Of a DNA stretch of 64,000 bases, positions 24,590 to 34,135 are shown in pieces; position 1 is the first letter of the stretch; each line of letters opens with the position of its first letter. The DNA lies in contig NZ_CP043839.1 of assembly GCF_032878955.1 (NCBI RefSeq), forward strand, positions 5,208,001 to 5,272,000, given 5' to 3'. The stretch comes from Butyricimonas paravirosa (GTDB lineage: Bacteria > Bacteroidota > Bacteroidia > Bacteroidales > Marinifilaceae). Position numbers and translations under genes: made by a program. The notes beneath the pieces were generated by a model. It was given only the letters and a program-made list of their open reading frames with translations. It was not told the origin of the DNA and searched no databases.

Positions 24590-26434
24590 TCAGATTTCGA
24601 TCTCGATCAATTTAGCTCCGGCAGTAACGGATTTTCCTTCTTGAGTCAGGATACGTTTTACTTTTCCGGCGTAATCACTTGTAATGTTGTTTTCCATCTT
24701 CATGGCTTCCAATACAAGTACGTTTTGTCCTTTACTTACAACATCACCCGGTTTCACGAGGATCTTGAAGATGTTACCCGGCATCGGAGCTTCAACCACT
24801 TTTCCGGTAATCGGTTCTTCTTTTTGAACTTCAGCGGTTTGTTGTGTTTGTTCCCCTTTATGCGTGGCCATATAACGGGCTTCTTTCTGTTTTGTCAAGA
24901 AGTTTTTGGCGACAGCGGGGAAAAGTTCCATCAAAAGGACTTCTTTCTCGTTCTCGGCCAATTTCACCCCACCGAATTCTGTTAACACGGGATTTTCCTG
25001 CATTTGATATTTTGACGTATCATACGGGGTCTCTTCACGGGTTCCGGCAATTTTCAGACGGAATTCCGGATCAACAGGTACCGGAGTCTTTCCGTATTCA
25101 CCTTTTACCAAAGCCACGAATTGATTAGATACGTTAGAATACATCGGTTTACCATTCTTGATGTCCAAGGCACAGTTCACGGCTTGAGCGCCTACAATCT
25201 GGCTGGTAGGAGTTACCAAAGGAGGAAGACCGGCAGCTAAACGAACCGTCGGAATTAATTTCATGGCATCTTCCAGAATATCCATTGAGTTCAATTGTTT
25301 TAATTGGGCTACCATGTTGGTGTACATACCACCGGGAACCTCGGCTTTCTTCACGAGTTCGTTCGGTTTCGGGAAGTTGAAATAAGCTTCGATTGCATGA
25401 CAAGCTTCCAACAATGCCTCTTCGTTGTTACTCTTGGCAGCAGCGATAGCGTCATCGAATAATTTGTCAATGTTAGCCGGAAGTGTATCTGTAAGCGGGT
25501 TGAACGGATTCGGGAATTGTTTAACAGCATCGTATGCCTCCAATTCTTTACGAATCGTGTACAACTCTTTGTTGATCTTGGCAACAGCTTCCATGTTTAC
25601 ATCCAGTTCGATACCTAATTTCTTACAGAAGATGTAAATCAATTCAATAGCCGGAGCAGCAGGACCACCCGCGAAATTCCAGATATTGGTATCAACGATG
25701 TCAACACCGTGTACAATAGCGGAAAGTACGGCACCTAATCCGTAGCCCGGGGTACAGTGAGTATGGAAGTCTACCGGAATCTTCAAATTGCTCTTGAATA
25801 ACTGCATCATCTCGGAAATACGAGCCGGGTTAATCAAACCACTCATATCCTTGATCGTGATCATGTCAGCTCCGAGAGCCTCCATTTCTTTTGCCTTATT
25901 CAAGAAATATTCGTTTGTGAACACGGGTTCGGGATTCTTTTTCCCTTTCAACTTGTCTATCAAACTTAATTTCGGATATTTCGGGTCAATCGTGTAGCAA
26001 ACAGCGCAATCTGCCATACCACCATATTTTTTCACGTATTTGATGGTAGATTTCACGTTGTTCACATCGTTCAAGGCATCGAAAATACGCATGATTCCTA
26101 AACCTGATTCGATAGCGTTTTTACAGAAACCTTCGATAATTTCATCTGTGTAAGGAGCGTAACCGAATAAGTTACGACCTCTGGAGAGGGCGGTCAATTT
26201 GGACACATCACCGATAACGGCTTTAATTTTTTCCAAACGATCCCATGGATTTTCGTTCAAATAACGCATTACGGAGTCGGGAACAGCTCCTCCCCATACT
26301 TCCATTGCGTAGAACTTGGCATCCTTGTAAAAAGGTAATACGCGGTCCACTTGATTTTGGTTCATTCGGGTCGCAAATGAAGATTGTTGACCATCTCTAA
26401 GTGTTAGATCTCTAATTAGTAATTTTCGTGCCAT
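24590..26434 (-). CDS. Biotin-dependent carboxyltransferase (oxaloacetate decarboxylase alpha / pyruvate carboxylase subunit B type)
   Basis: 614 residues. The N-terminal carboxyltransferase TIM barrel begins LLIRDLTLRDGQQSSFATRM (metal site Asp and the DGQQS motif, residues 5-24) and continues with FHTHCTPGYGLGAVLSAI near 225. A conserved C-terminal PYC_OADA domain follows (about 300-470). The last 75 residues are a biotinyl domain with Lys579 in VLEAMKMENNI. It transfers CO2 between biotin and pyruvate/oxaloacetate. No beta or gamma decarboxylase or biotin carboxylase gene is adjacent, so the partner and the reaction direction are unknown. Monocistronic with its own terminator. Confidence 0.9.
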   Translation of the reverse strand: MARKLLIRDLTLRDGQQSSFATRMNQNQVDRVLPFYKDAKFYAMEVWGGAVPDSVMRYLNENPWDRLEKIKAVIGDVSKLTALSRGRNLFGYAPYTDEIIEGFCKNAIESGLGIMRIFDALNDVNNVKSTIKYVKKYGGMADCAVCYTIDPKYPKLSLIDKLKGKKNPEPVFTNEYFLNKAKEMEALGADMITIKDMSGLINPARISEMMQLFKSNLKIPVDFHTHCTPGYGLGAVLSAIVHGVDIVDTNIWNFAGGPAAPAIELIYIFCKKLGIELDVNMEAVAKINKELYTIRKELEAYDAVKQFPNPFNPLTDTLPANIDKLFDDAIAAAKSNNEEALLEACHAIEAYFNFPKPNELVKKAEVPGGMYTNMVAQLKQLNSMDILEDAMKLIPTVRLAAGLPPLVTPTSQIVGAQAVNCALDIKNGKPMYSNVSNQFVALVKGEYGKTPVPVDPEFRLKIAGTREETPYDTSKYQMQENPVLTEFGGVKLAENEKEVLLMELFPAVAKNFLTKQKEARYMATHKGEQTQQTAEVQKEEPITGKVVEAPMPGNIFKILVKPGDVVSKGQNVLVLEAMKMENNITSDYAGKVKRILTQEGKSVTAGAKLIEIEI

Positions 26435-26478
26435 GTTTTATAAGAATTAATTGTTATGTGTTCTTTTAAATTCTGGAT

Positions 26479-26486
26479 CAAATCTA
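26479..26486 (-). promoter_or_regulatory. Possible -7 box for the carboxyltransferase gene
   Basis: Minus-strand TAGATTTG matches TAnnTTTG, about 45 bases before the start codon at 26434. No convincing -33 element. Confidence 0.4.
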
Positions 26487-26634
26487 TTCAAAAGAAAATA
26501 ATTTTCCTAATAATATACCTGAAATATCTGAGAAAAACTAACAAATTTTTTGAATCTTCAAAAATATGATTTTAATTTGTAACTTGAGATCGGATGTTTT
26601 ATCCGTAACTCTGGTGAAATTTAATAAGTACGTC

Positions 26635-27108
26635 ATGGAAAGAATCGCAATATTCCCGGGATCCTTTGATCCGTTCACAATCGGACACGAAGAAATCGTG
26701 AAACGTGGATTAAAAATGTTTGATAAAATCGTTATTGCCGTGGGAATTAATGCGGTTAAAAAAGAGTTCTTGGACGTGGATACCCGGATTGCCATTATTC
26801 GTAAAGTTTTCGAAGATGTAGATAATGTCATTGTCATGAGTTATTCCGGTTTGACTGTAGATTTTTGCGAGCAAATGGGCGCTAATTTCATTATTCGTGG
26901 TTTACGTACTGCCGCTGACTTCGAGTACGAACGTGCTGTCGGTCAGGCAAACAAAGCGATGGATTCTTCCGTGGAAACTGTTTTCCTTTTAACTTCTCCC
27001 GAACATACTTTTATCAGTTCGACCATCGTGCGCGATATATTCATGAATGGAGGGAATGCCAATAAATTTTTACCAACAAACGTAACAATAGAAGATTTAC
27101 GTCAATAA
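26635..27108 (+). CDS. coaD: Phosphopantetheine adenylyltransferase
   Basis: 157 residues from ATG 26635 (MERIAIFPGSFDP), the usual length. The nucleotidyltransferase motif T15-I-G-H18 sits in GSFDPFTIGH, RGLRTAADFEYE is near residue 87, and the ISSTIVRD signature is near 125. It joins ATP and 4'-phosphopantetheine to make dephospho-CoA in the cytoplasm. The same frame is open 69 bases further upstream, but the family starts at this Met. Confidence 0.96.
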   Translation: MERIAIFPGSFDPFTIGHEEIVKRGLKMFDKIVIAVGINAVKKEFLDVDTRIAIIRKVFEDVDNVIVMSYSGLTVDFCEQMGANFIIRGLRTAADFEYERAVGQANKAMDSSVETVFLLTSPEHTFISSTIVRDIFMNGGNANKFLPTNVTIEDLRQ

Positions 27109-27445
27109 AAGAGAGAATTTGAAACATTTTAGTGTGTTTTTCCATATATATATGAAGAGTATTAATAGATATTAGTACTGGGAAATTGTTTTATCTTTTG
27201 GAGAATAAGAATGTAGTAGTCAAGTGGTGTGAAATATAAATAAACGATCAATTAATGATGTTCAGAGATTACTTTCTTATCGTTAAGACAAATTTCAAAC
27301 GTATTAATAATTAGCCATTAAAAAAATAGCATCTTTTACAAGTGTCAAAAAATAATGTAAATTTGTATTTCAATAATTGATCGTTTGTTGAGGGTATATA
27401 TTATTAAAAATGAAGTTTACATAAATGAAGTTAGGGGTGTAATGG
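27109..27445. promoter_or_regulatory. Regulatory region of the first sigma/anti-sigma locus
   Basis: A 337-base non-coding region. A TAAATTTG box at 27358-27365 matches TAnnTTTG. A perfect 13-base inverted repeat (AAACGATCAATTA at 27242-27254, reverse complement at 27374-27386) brackets this box, with the right arm at or just after the predicted transcription start. The arms are too far apart (119 bases) for a simple terminator. They may be two operator sites for one regulator. Confidence 0.55.
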
Positions 27446-28003
27446 ATGGACGAGTTAGATAAAATATTGCAACTCTTGAAAAAAGGAGATCGACGAGGGT
27501 TAGAACTATTGTTCCACCATTTTTATAAGCCATTGGTATTTTATGCCATGAATTTTCTTGCGCAACAAGAGGAGGCTGAGGATGCCGTACAAGAAGTTTT
27601 TATTAAGTTTTGGGAGGGAAAGCGTTTTCACGCTATAAAAAATAGCCTGCGTCCTTACTTGTATCAATCCGTGCGTAACTATTGTTTGAATTTGTTGGAA
27701 GGAAAAAAAGTGGTTCTTACGGAACCTATCAACTCGGGCATGGATATGGCAGAGAATGAATATTTGGATGAGTCGGAATGGAATACCCGTATTGATCAAT
27801 TATATAAAGCGGTAGATCGTTTACCCGATCGGACGCGGGAAGTTTTTAAAAGAATCGTGCTGGACGGGAAACGGCATAAAGAAGTAGCAGAAGAATTTGA
27901 AATTTCTGTAACTACGGTAAAAACTCTTTTGGCGAGAGCATTAGCGGCTTTGCGAGCCGAGTTAAGCGAAAAAACATATTCGATATTGTTACTCTTCGTA
28001 TAA
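27446..28003 (+). CDS. ECF-type RNA polymerase sigma factor
   Basis: 185 residues. Region 2 (about 20-85) has FYKPLVFYAMNFLAQQEEAEDAVQEVFIKFWEG; region 4 (about 120-175) has LPDRTREVFKRIVLDGKRHKEVAEEFEISVTTVKTLLARALAALR. It belongs to the Bacteroidetes sigma-70 family that is paired with FecR and SusC. It should direct RNA polymerase to its own locus when released. It is 86 bases upstream of its FecR partner. I see no region 3, as is normal for ECF sigma factors. A TTGA-free context and the ATG at 27446 give the usual length. Confidence 0.93.
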   Translation: MDELDKILQLLKKGDRRGLELLFHHFYKPLVFYAMNFLAQQEEAEDAVQEVFIKFWEGKRFHAIKNSLRPYLYQSVRNYCLNLLEGKKVVLTEPINSGMDMAENEYLDESEWNTRIDQLYKAVDRLPDRTREVFKRIVLDGKRHKEVAEEFEISVTTVKTLLARALAALRAELSEKTYSILLLFV

Positions 28004-28089
28004 TTTTTTTGATTTTTTCTTCGAATTCTTGTCATCTATTTTTTCTTTTCTCCTGTCATAAGTATAGAACCAATGGAGAATAAATCATC

Positions 28090-29241
28090 ATGTTACCAGA
28101 AAATATAGTACAATTAGCTTTGAAATCTCGTAAAGAGGGATTGACTGTAAAAGAACGGGAGTTTTTGGATCAGTGGCTTTTGGAGAACGTGGAATTGCAG
28201 GAAGAATTTCACCAGTTGGTAGAGTGTGGTTCCGTGGTACAGGCTGCTCGTTTGTTTGAGGATATTCAGATTAGAGATGCTTGGCAAAATATGGAACAAA
28301 AACTTTCTTCCCGACCGGGTTGGAGAAAACGTCATTTGACTATTCGTTGGAGTGTCGCTGCAACGGTAGTGATTATGTTGACTGCGGGATGGTTTTTGTT
28401 TAGACAATCACCTGTAAGAACCGAGCCGGAGAAGTTAGCGCAAATAACCCCGGGGAGTTTGAAAGCCGTCTGGGTTTTAGAAGGTGGAGAGAAGTATGAG
28501 TTAAGCGAAAGCCTGGGACGTGATATCACGAACAGCGGGGGTGCCACGATTGGTAAGGACTCTTTGAATACCCTGGTAATTCAAGGGGGTAACAGCGAGC
28601 AAAGGAGTACCGTGAGGGTCCCGGAAGGGGGAGAATACCGGGTGGTCTTGAGTGATGGAACGAAAGTATGGATTAACTCGGGGAGTGAATTGACATTCCC
28701 GATGAACTTTGAAAAAGGAGAACGGGTGGTTGAATTAAAAGGAGAGGCTTATTTCGATGTTACTAAAAGTAAAGAATGGCCTTTTATCGTGCGTACTTGT
28801 CGCTCCAGCGTGAAAGTATTGGGAACCTCTTTCAATGTTTGCAGTTATGAAGAAGACTCTCTTGAACAGGTAACCCTGGAACAAGGTGGCGTGGAAGTGA
28901 AACATCACGACGAGACCTACCTTTTGCATCCGGGAGAGCAGTTCGAATTAGACACGACAAATGAAGAGATTGAAGTGAAACCTGTAAACGTGAAACTATA
29001 TACCTCATGGATTGACGGAATGTTCCGTTTCCATAATATGCCGTTGGACTTATTGACGGTGAAATTGGAACGTTGGTATGATGTACATTTTGTTTTCTCG
29101 AATGAAGTTTGTAAAAATTATCGTTTCACCGGGGCAATCCGTAAAGACGTGGACTTTAACGAATTTATCCGTCTGATAGAACGGACGACAAATGTGAAAT
29201 TTATTATAAATCAGAAGGATATAATAATACAAGAAAAATAA
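28090..29241 (+). CDS. FecR-type anti-sigma factor
   Basis: 383 residues. A cytoplasmic N-terminus (about 1-85, the sigma-binding part) is followed by one membrane helix (about 92-108, WSVAATVVIMLTAGWFLF), then the periplasmic FecR domain with VPEGGEYRVVLSDGTKVWINSGSELTFP (about 175-202) and LKGEAYFDVTKSKEWPFIVRT (about 215-235), and a DUF4974-like C-terminus. It relays the state of the SusC N-terminal STN domain to the sigma factor. It lies between its sigma and SusC genes. Confidence 0.93.
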   Translation: MLPENIVQLALKSRKEGLTVKEREFLDQWLLENVELQEEFHQLVECGSVVQAARLFEDIQIRDAWQNMEQKLSSRPGWRKRHLTIRWSVAATVVIMLTAGWFLFRQSPVRTEPEKLAQITPGSLKAVWVLEGGEKYELSESLGRDITNSGGATIGKDSLNTLVIQGGNSEQRSTVRVPEGGEYRVVLSDGTKVWINSGSELTFPMNFEKGERVVELKGEAYFDVTKSKEWPFIVRTCRSSVKVLGTSFNVCSYEEDSLEQVTLEQGGVEVKHHDETYLLHPGEQFELDTTNEEIEVKPVNVKLYTSWIDGMFRFHNMPLDLLTVKLERWYDVHFVFSNEVCKNYRFTGAIRKDVDFNEFIRLIERTTNVKFIINQKDIIIQEK

Positions 29242-29244
29242 AAA

Positions 29245-29310
29245 GCAGGAAGTACGGCCATACTCCCCGCTTTGTTTAAATAAGATTCATGCTTTTTTTC
29301 AAGAGCATGA
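29245..29310 (+). promoter_or_regulatory. Hairpins in the FecR-SusC gap, locus 1
   Basis: The gap holds an imperfect stem (29245-29254 with 29261-29270, two mismatches, loop CGGCCA) followed by TTTGTTT, and a perfect 7-bp stem (29287-29293 with 29304-29310). The first starts GCAGG and has a GGCC loop, as does the hairpin at the same place in locus 2 (49655-49680). It may be an attenuator that separates regulator from transporter expression. Confidence 0.5.
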
Positions 29311-29335
29311 GAGTACTAATTTCAAATACAAAAGT

Positions 29336-32300
29336 ATGAAAAAAAAGAGAAACACTTGGTATCGCTACGGGAAAATACCATGTAAAAAAAGTTTATGTAT
29401 CATGAGATTAACATTACTACTTATGATCGGTTTTGTGTTTCAGCTATCAGCAACGGGTGTGGCACAAAGCGTGAAGATCGAAAAACAGCACCAGACCTTG
29501 GAAACTGTATTTGAACAAGTCGAATCACAGACCGGTTTGTTGATCATGTTCAGTAATAACGAATTAGATGTGAATCGTAAAATAACTCTTGATGTTCGTA
29601 AATATACTTTGAATGAATTATTTCGTAAGGTGTTGGAAGGTACGAACATGGATTTCGACTTGGAACAGAATTACGTGATAATCCGTCCGGCCCGTCCGGT
29701 TGCCGTGCGGGACAGTGTGGTAAAAACGAATAAAATAAAAGGTGTCATCGTGGATGCTCACGGGGAACCTCTTCCGGGAGTAACCGTTGTGGCCAAACGG
29801 GGAGAAATTCTGGTGACGGGAGCGGCTTCCGACGGGAGCGGTAAGTTCGAGATCGTGGTTCCTGCAGATATACGTGACTTGACGTTTACTTTTGTAGGGT
29901 ATAAAACGGCCATTGTTCCGGTAGAATTGGATAAGGAAATGACCATACGTATGGAAGAAGAAGTGAGCGAGGTGGATGAGGTTGTTGTGACCGGTTATTT
30001 CACGAAATCAAAGTCCAGTTACACGGGAGCCGTGAAGAGCGTGACTGCCGAGCAGTTGAAAACCATCTCCGGTACGAACGTGGTTGCCGCTTTGGCAGCC
30101 TTAACGCCCGGTTTGAATCTGGTAGAAAGAAGTGAGTTAGGGTCTAACCCGAATCACGTTCCGGAATTATTATTACGCGGTATGAGTTCTTTCTCTGATG
30201 GGACGACCCAAGTGAATCAACCGACGATCGTGCTGGATGGAGTTGAAATCAGTATGCAGGAATTGTACGATTTGGATATTAACGAGATCGAAAATATCAC
30301 GGTGTTAAAAGATGCATCGGCAACGGCTCTTTACGGGTCTCGTGCTGCCAGTGGAGTTATCGTGGTGGAAAGAAAGAAACTGACGGAAGGCAGTATGCGA
30401 GTAGCCTATAATTTTACGGGTAACGTGCAATTCCCTTATTTGAAAGATTATGATATGCTGAATGCGGCCCAGAAATTGGAATACGAGCGTTTAGCAGGCT
30501 TGTACACGTCGGAAGTAAAAAAAGATGCTTGGGGAAATATCACGAATGAAGGAGAGCAATATGCGTTAGATAAATTATATAACGAGCGTTATCAAGAAGT
30601 GCAGCGGGGAGTAGACACCGATTGGTTGTCACAACCTGCCAGAACGGCTTTTTCTCACGACCACTCTTTGCGTTTGTATGGTGGAGCCTCCAATATTCGT
30701 TATGAACTGTCCGGACGTTTCAATAACGTGCAGGGAGTTATGAAAGAGGACTACCGTCGTCGTTATAACTTGGGGTTCAAATTGGAATATCACGTGCAGA
30801 ACAAGTTGACGATGGCGAATCGTACCACTTATAGCGAGGTGAATTACAAGCAATCACCTTACGGTGCTTTTTCTAAATACGTGGAAATGAATCCTTATGA
30901 CCGGATTTATGACCAGTACGGGGAATATAATAAAAATCTTTCTTGGAACTTGGACAATCCTTTGTATGAGGCGAGCTTGGGTAATTATGATATTTCAAAG
31001 GATAAATCCATCTCGAATACCACGGATTTTCGTTGGGAAATCAACAAAATGTTCCGTTTGTCGGGAAACTTTAATATCACGGTAACAGATTCTAATAACG
31101 AGGTGTTTAAATCTCCCGATTCTCAAGATTTTAAAGACGAGACAGAACTTTCTAAAAAAGGTTCTTTGACCCAGAAAAATGGTAGTGGCGTGTCATACGC
31201 CGGAACCTTGACAGGGGCATTTAACCTGATGACCGATAATAACAGTTTGTATAGTGTGAATGCGGGTGTGGAAATCCGGAAGGAAACCAGCGAGTCCTCC
31301 ACCATGACAGGAGTGGGCTTTTATGATGACGCGTTGAATTTCATGGGGCAGGCCGCTGGTTATTCGGATCAAAAACCGACGGGAACACAGGCCGTCAGTA
31401 CGGAATTGGGATTTTTCGTGAATGGAAACTATATGTATAACAATCGTTATTATGCTGACGTGGTATACCGTGTGACCGGATCGTCGAAATTTGGGGCAAA
31501 CAACCGTTACGGTAGTTTCTGGTCTGCCGGGTTAGGATGGAACATACATAACGAAAGTTTCATTACTTCAAGTAAGATTGATATTCTGAAAATCCGGGGT
31601 AGCTTGGGATACACGGGTAAGGTGAATTTCTCTCCTTTCCAAGCAATGACCATGTATCAATATTCCGGTGATCTGGAATATTTGAACGGTATCGGAGCTA
31701 TCCCGCAGGGAATCGGTAATAAAGATTTAGGTTGGGAACGGGAACTTTCCTATAACGTGGGAACAGACATCAGTCTTTTTAATCGTCGATTGAATTTCAC
31801 GTTTGATGTTTACTTGAAAAAGACAACCGACTTGGTATTGGATGCCTCTCGTGCGCCGTCTACCGGAACAACTTCTGCCAAAGAAAATATCGGGGAGATG
31901 GAAAACAAGGGACTGGAATTCCAGGTGGATGGTATGCTCGTGCAGAGAAATGATTTTTACTGGCAGGTTGCGGCTACCGGAAGTATGAACCGGAACCGGA
32001 TCTTGAAAATAAACAGCGCCTTGAAGAAAGCGAATGAAGATGCTAACAAGGTAGATTCGAAGACCCCGCTGGCACAATATGAGGAAGGTGAATCTACCTC
32101 GGCATTGAAAGTGGTTAAATCAGCGGGAATTGATCCGGCGACAGGACAGGAAGTATTTATTAAATTGAACGGGGAGAGAACCTTCGAGTACTCCGCGGAT
32201 GATAAATTCGTGATCGGGGATACTGAACCGAGATTCCGGGGAACCGTTTCAACTAATTTGTTTTACAAGGGATTCAGCTTGTATCTGTTAGGTCGGTATG

Positions 32301-32689
32301 AATGTGGTGCTTACTTGTATAACACGACTCGTGCCACGAAAGTGGAGGGTGCGGACCCGAAAAAGAATGCAGATAAACGAGTTTTCAGCAGTCGTTGGAA
32401 AAATCCGGGCGATATTGCTTTCTACAAGGACATCGCAGATTCTGAAGGATGGGGGTCGAACCCGAAACATACAGACCGTTTCGTGGAAAAAGAAAATGTG
32501 TTCACGCTGGGAACCGTGAATTTCGGTTACGAATTCAGACCGAACATTTGTTCCAAGATTGGGGTACGAAATTTACGTGTCGGAGTGAACTTGACGGACA
32601 TCGTGCGTTGGTCAAACGTGAAAATAGAACGGGGAACCACTTATCTATATAGTAACGGGTTTGAATTCACGCTTAGTACAACATTTTAA
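29336..32689 (+). CDS. SusC/RagA-family TonB-linked outer-membrane transporter with STN domain
   Basis: 1117 residues. A signal peptide with a long n-region (to about residue 42, FQLSATGVAQS) is followed by an STN domain (about 43-120, ETVFEQVESQTGLLIMFSNN), a carboxypeptidase-like regulatory domain (about 135-210, IKGVIVDAHGEPLPGVTVV), a TonB box/plug (EVDEVVVTGYFTKSKSSYTGAV, then DINEIENITVLKDASATALYGSRAASGVIVV) and a 22-strand type barrel. The STN domain allows contact with the FecR protein. It is the import channel for a substrate captured with SusD, 11 bases downstream. Confidence 0.95.
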   Translation: MKKKRNTWYRYGKIPCKKSLCIMRLTLLLMIGFVFQLSATGVAQSVKIEKQHQTLETVFEQVESQTGLLIMFSNNELDVNRKITLDVRKYTLNELFRKVLEGTNMDFDLEQNYVIIRPARPVAVRDSVVKTNKIKGVIVDAHGEPLPGVTVVAKRGEILVTGAASDGSGKFEIVVPADIRDLTFTFVGYKTAIVPVELDKEMTIRMEEEVSEVDEVVVTGYFTKSKSSYTGAVKSVTAEQLKTISGTNVVAALAALTPGLNLVERSELGSNPNHVPELLLRGMSSFSDGTTQVNQPTIVLDGVEISMQELYDLDINEIENITVLKDASATALYGSRAASGVIVVERKKLTEGSMRVAYNFTGNVQFPYLKDYDMLNAAQKLEYERLAGLYTSEVKKDAWGNITNEGEQYALDKLYNERYQEVQRGVDTDWLSQPARTAFSHDHSLRLYGGASNIRYELSGRFNNVQGVMKEDYRRRYNLGFKLEYHVQNKLTMANRTTYSEVNYKQSPYGAFSKYVEMNPYDRIYDQYGEYNKNLSWNLDNPLYEASLGNYDISKDKSISNTTDFRWEINKMFRLSGNFNITVTDSNNEVFKSPDSQDFKDETELSKKGSLTQKNGSGVSYAGTLTGAFNLMTDNNSLYSVNAGVEIRKETSESSTMTGVGFYDDALNFMGQAAGYSDQKPTGTQAVSTELGFFVNGNYMYNNRYYADVVYRVTGSSKFGANNRYGSFWSAGLGWNIHNESFITSSKIDILKIRGSLGYTGKVNFSPFQAMTMYQYSGDLEYLNGIGAIPQGIGNKDLGWERELSYNVGTDISLFNRRLNFTFDVYLKKTTDLVLDASRAPSTGTTSAKENIGEMENKGLEFQVDGMLVQRNDFYWQVAATGSMNRNRILKINSALKKANEDANKVDSKTPLAQYEEGESTSALKVVKSAGIDPATGQEVFIKLNGERTFEYSADDKFVIGDTEPRFRGTVSTNLFYKGFSLYLLGRYECGAYLYNTTRATKVEGADPKKNADKRVFSSRWKNPGDIAFYKDIADSEGWGSNPKHTDRFVEKENVFTLGTVNFGYEFRPNICSKIGVRNLRVGVNLTDIVRWSNVKIERGTTYLYSNGFEFTLSTTF

Positions 32690-32700
32690 AAGGAAAGATT

Positions 32701-34134
32701 ATGAAGATAGGATTTAAAAATATAATGGTACTTTTAGCCTTACTCCTTGGGGGAAGTTCCTGTGACAGTTTTTTGGACGTGCAACCTAAAGGTGAGGTAC
32801 TGGAAGGTGATTTACTGAAAGATGCGAAGGGATTTGAGAATGCCCTTTACGGGGTCTATGCCAAGATGGGGGCAACTAACTTGTACGGGCAGAATCTGAG
32901 TTATTCCGCCTTGGATTTGATGGCTCAATATTATACCTCTACAAATAACGAAGAGGTTGAACCACTTATAAAATATGACTATAAGAATACGAAAGCGGAA
33001 GATCTTTTTTATAATATCTGGTGTGATATGTATTCCAATATCGCCTATGCGAATAACGTGTTGGAACATCTGGACAAATTCTCCCCTTCGGATATGCAAT
33101 TTTACAATATCTATAAAGGAGAGGCTTTGGGGCTGCGTGCCTTCATGCATTTTGACCTGTTGCGTATTTTCAGCGAGCAAATCACGGAGAACGAAAGTGC
33201 TGACGGGATTCCTTATTCAACCCGGTTCTCCTTGTTTGCCCCGGACATTCTGAAATCTAAAGACGTGTACAAGCGGATTATTTCTGATTTGAGGTCGGCA
33301 GAGCAATTATTGGATGACGAGGAACTGTATGCGTCAGTCTCTTCGAACGCTAATTTCTTGAAAGACCAGAATATCCATTTTAACTTGCAGGCCGTGCAAG
33401 CGACTCTGGCAAGGGTTTACTTGACGGAAGGAACACTCGATAGTGCCTTGTATTACGCGCAGCAAGTGATACAAGCTCCCGGTCTTTCCCTGTTGGATTA
33501 CACGGATATTGCCGGAGATCTGGCGGGAAAATTGTCATCCAAGGAAACGGTATTCGGAATTTATTCAAAGAATTTTGCCGAACCGGTGATTAAGATATTG
33601 CACAACTCCCAGTCTGCGTATTCTTTCGAAATGCGTTATAATATTCAACAATTATACCAGATTGACGGGGCCGGGAATGATTACCGCTGGGGTGCATGGT
33701 ACACGTATAACAACACGGGAAAATACTGGAAACTGGATAAACTGACAGATACTTACGTGCTGAATAACACGGAATATAACCGTCCGGCAGGTGAGATCCG
33801 CGGAATCAACATGATACGCTTACCCGAAATGTATTATATCGCGGCCGAGAGTGCCTTGAAGTTGGGTAATTACGATCAAGCTCTTGATTATTTTAACGAG
33901 TTGTTGGAAAGTCGGGGATTAGTTGCTTTAGACGATAGACTTCCGGCTGAAACCTTGACCGTTGACAAAATCACGGATGATCGATATAAAGAATTTGTCG
34001 GGGAAGGACAATCCTTCTACCACATGAAACGATTGAACCTGAATATTCTTAATGTCGAGGGACAGACCGTAACTGCCGACAAGAAAATTTACGTGGTGGA
34101 CATCCCGTCACAAGAGTTCGAATTTAGAAGATGA
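32701..34134 (+). CDS. SusD/RagB-family outer-membrane lipoprotein
   Basis: 477 residues. Lipoprotein signal with Cys21 (LLLGGSSC). The N-terminal motif CDSFLDVQPKG and the TPR-like SusD core (LGLRAFMHFDLLRIFSEQ near residue 140) are typical. The C-terminal part has INMIRLPEMYYIAAESALKLGNYDQALDYFNELLESRG (about 365-402). It forms the lid of the SusC channel and captures substrate at the cell surface. It is 11 bases after SusC and 1 base before the DUF4843 gene. Confidence 0.95.
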   Translation: MKIGFKNIMVLLALLLGGSSCDSFLDVQPKGEVLEGDLLKDAKGFENALYGVYAKMGATNLYGQNLSYSALDLMAQYYTSTNNEEVEPLIKYDYKNTKAEDLFYNIWCDMYSNIAYANNVLEHLDKFSPSDMQFYNIYKGEALGLRAFMHFDLLRIFSEQITENESADGIPYSTRFSLFAPDILKSKDVYKRIISDLRSAEQLLDDEELYASVSSNANFLKDQNIHFNLQAVQATLARVYLTEGTLDSALYYAQQVIQAPGLSLLDYTDIAGDLAGKLSSKETVFGIYSKNFAEPVIKILHNSQSAYSFEMRYNIQQLYQIDGAGNDYRWGAWYTYNNTGKYWKLDKLTDTYVLNNTEYNRPAGEIRGINMIRLPEMYYIAAESALKLGNYDQALDYFNELLESRGLVALDDRLPAETLTVDKITDDRYKEFVGEGQSFYHMKRLNLNILNVEGQTVTADKKIYVVDIPSQEFEFRR

Positions 34135-34135
34135 A

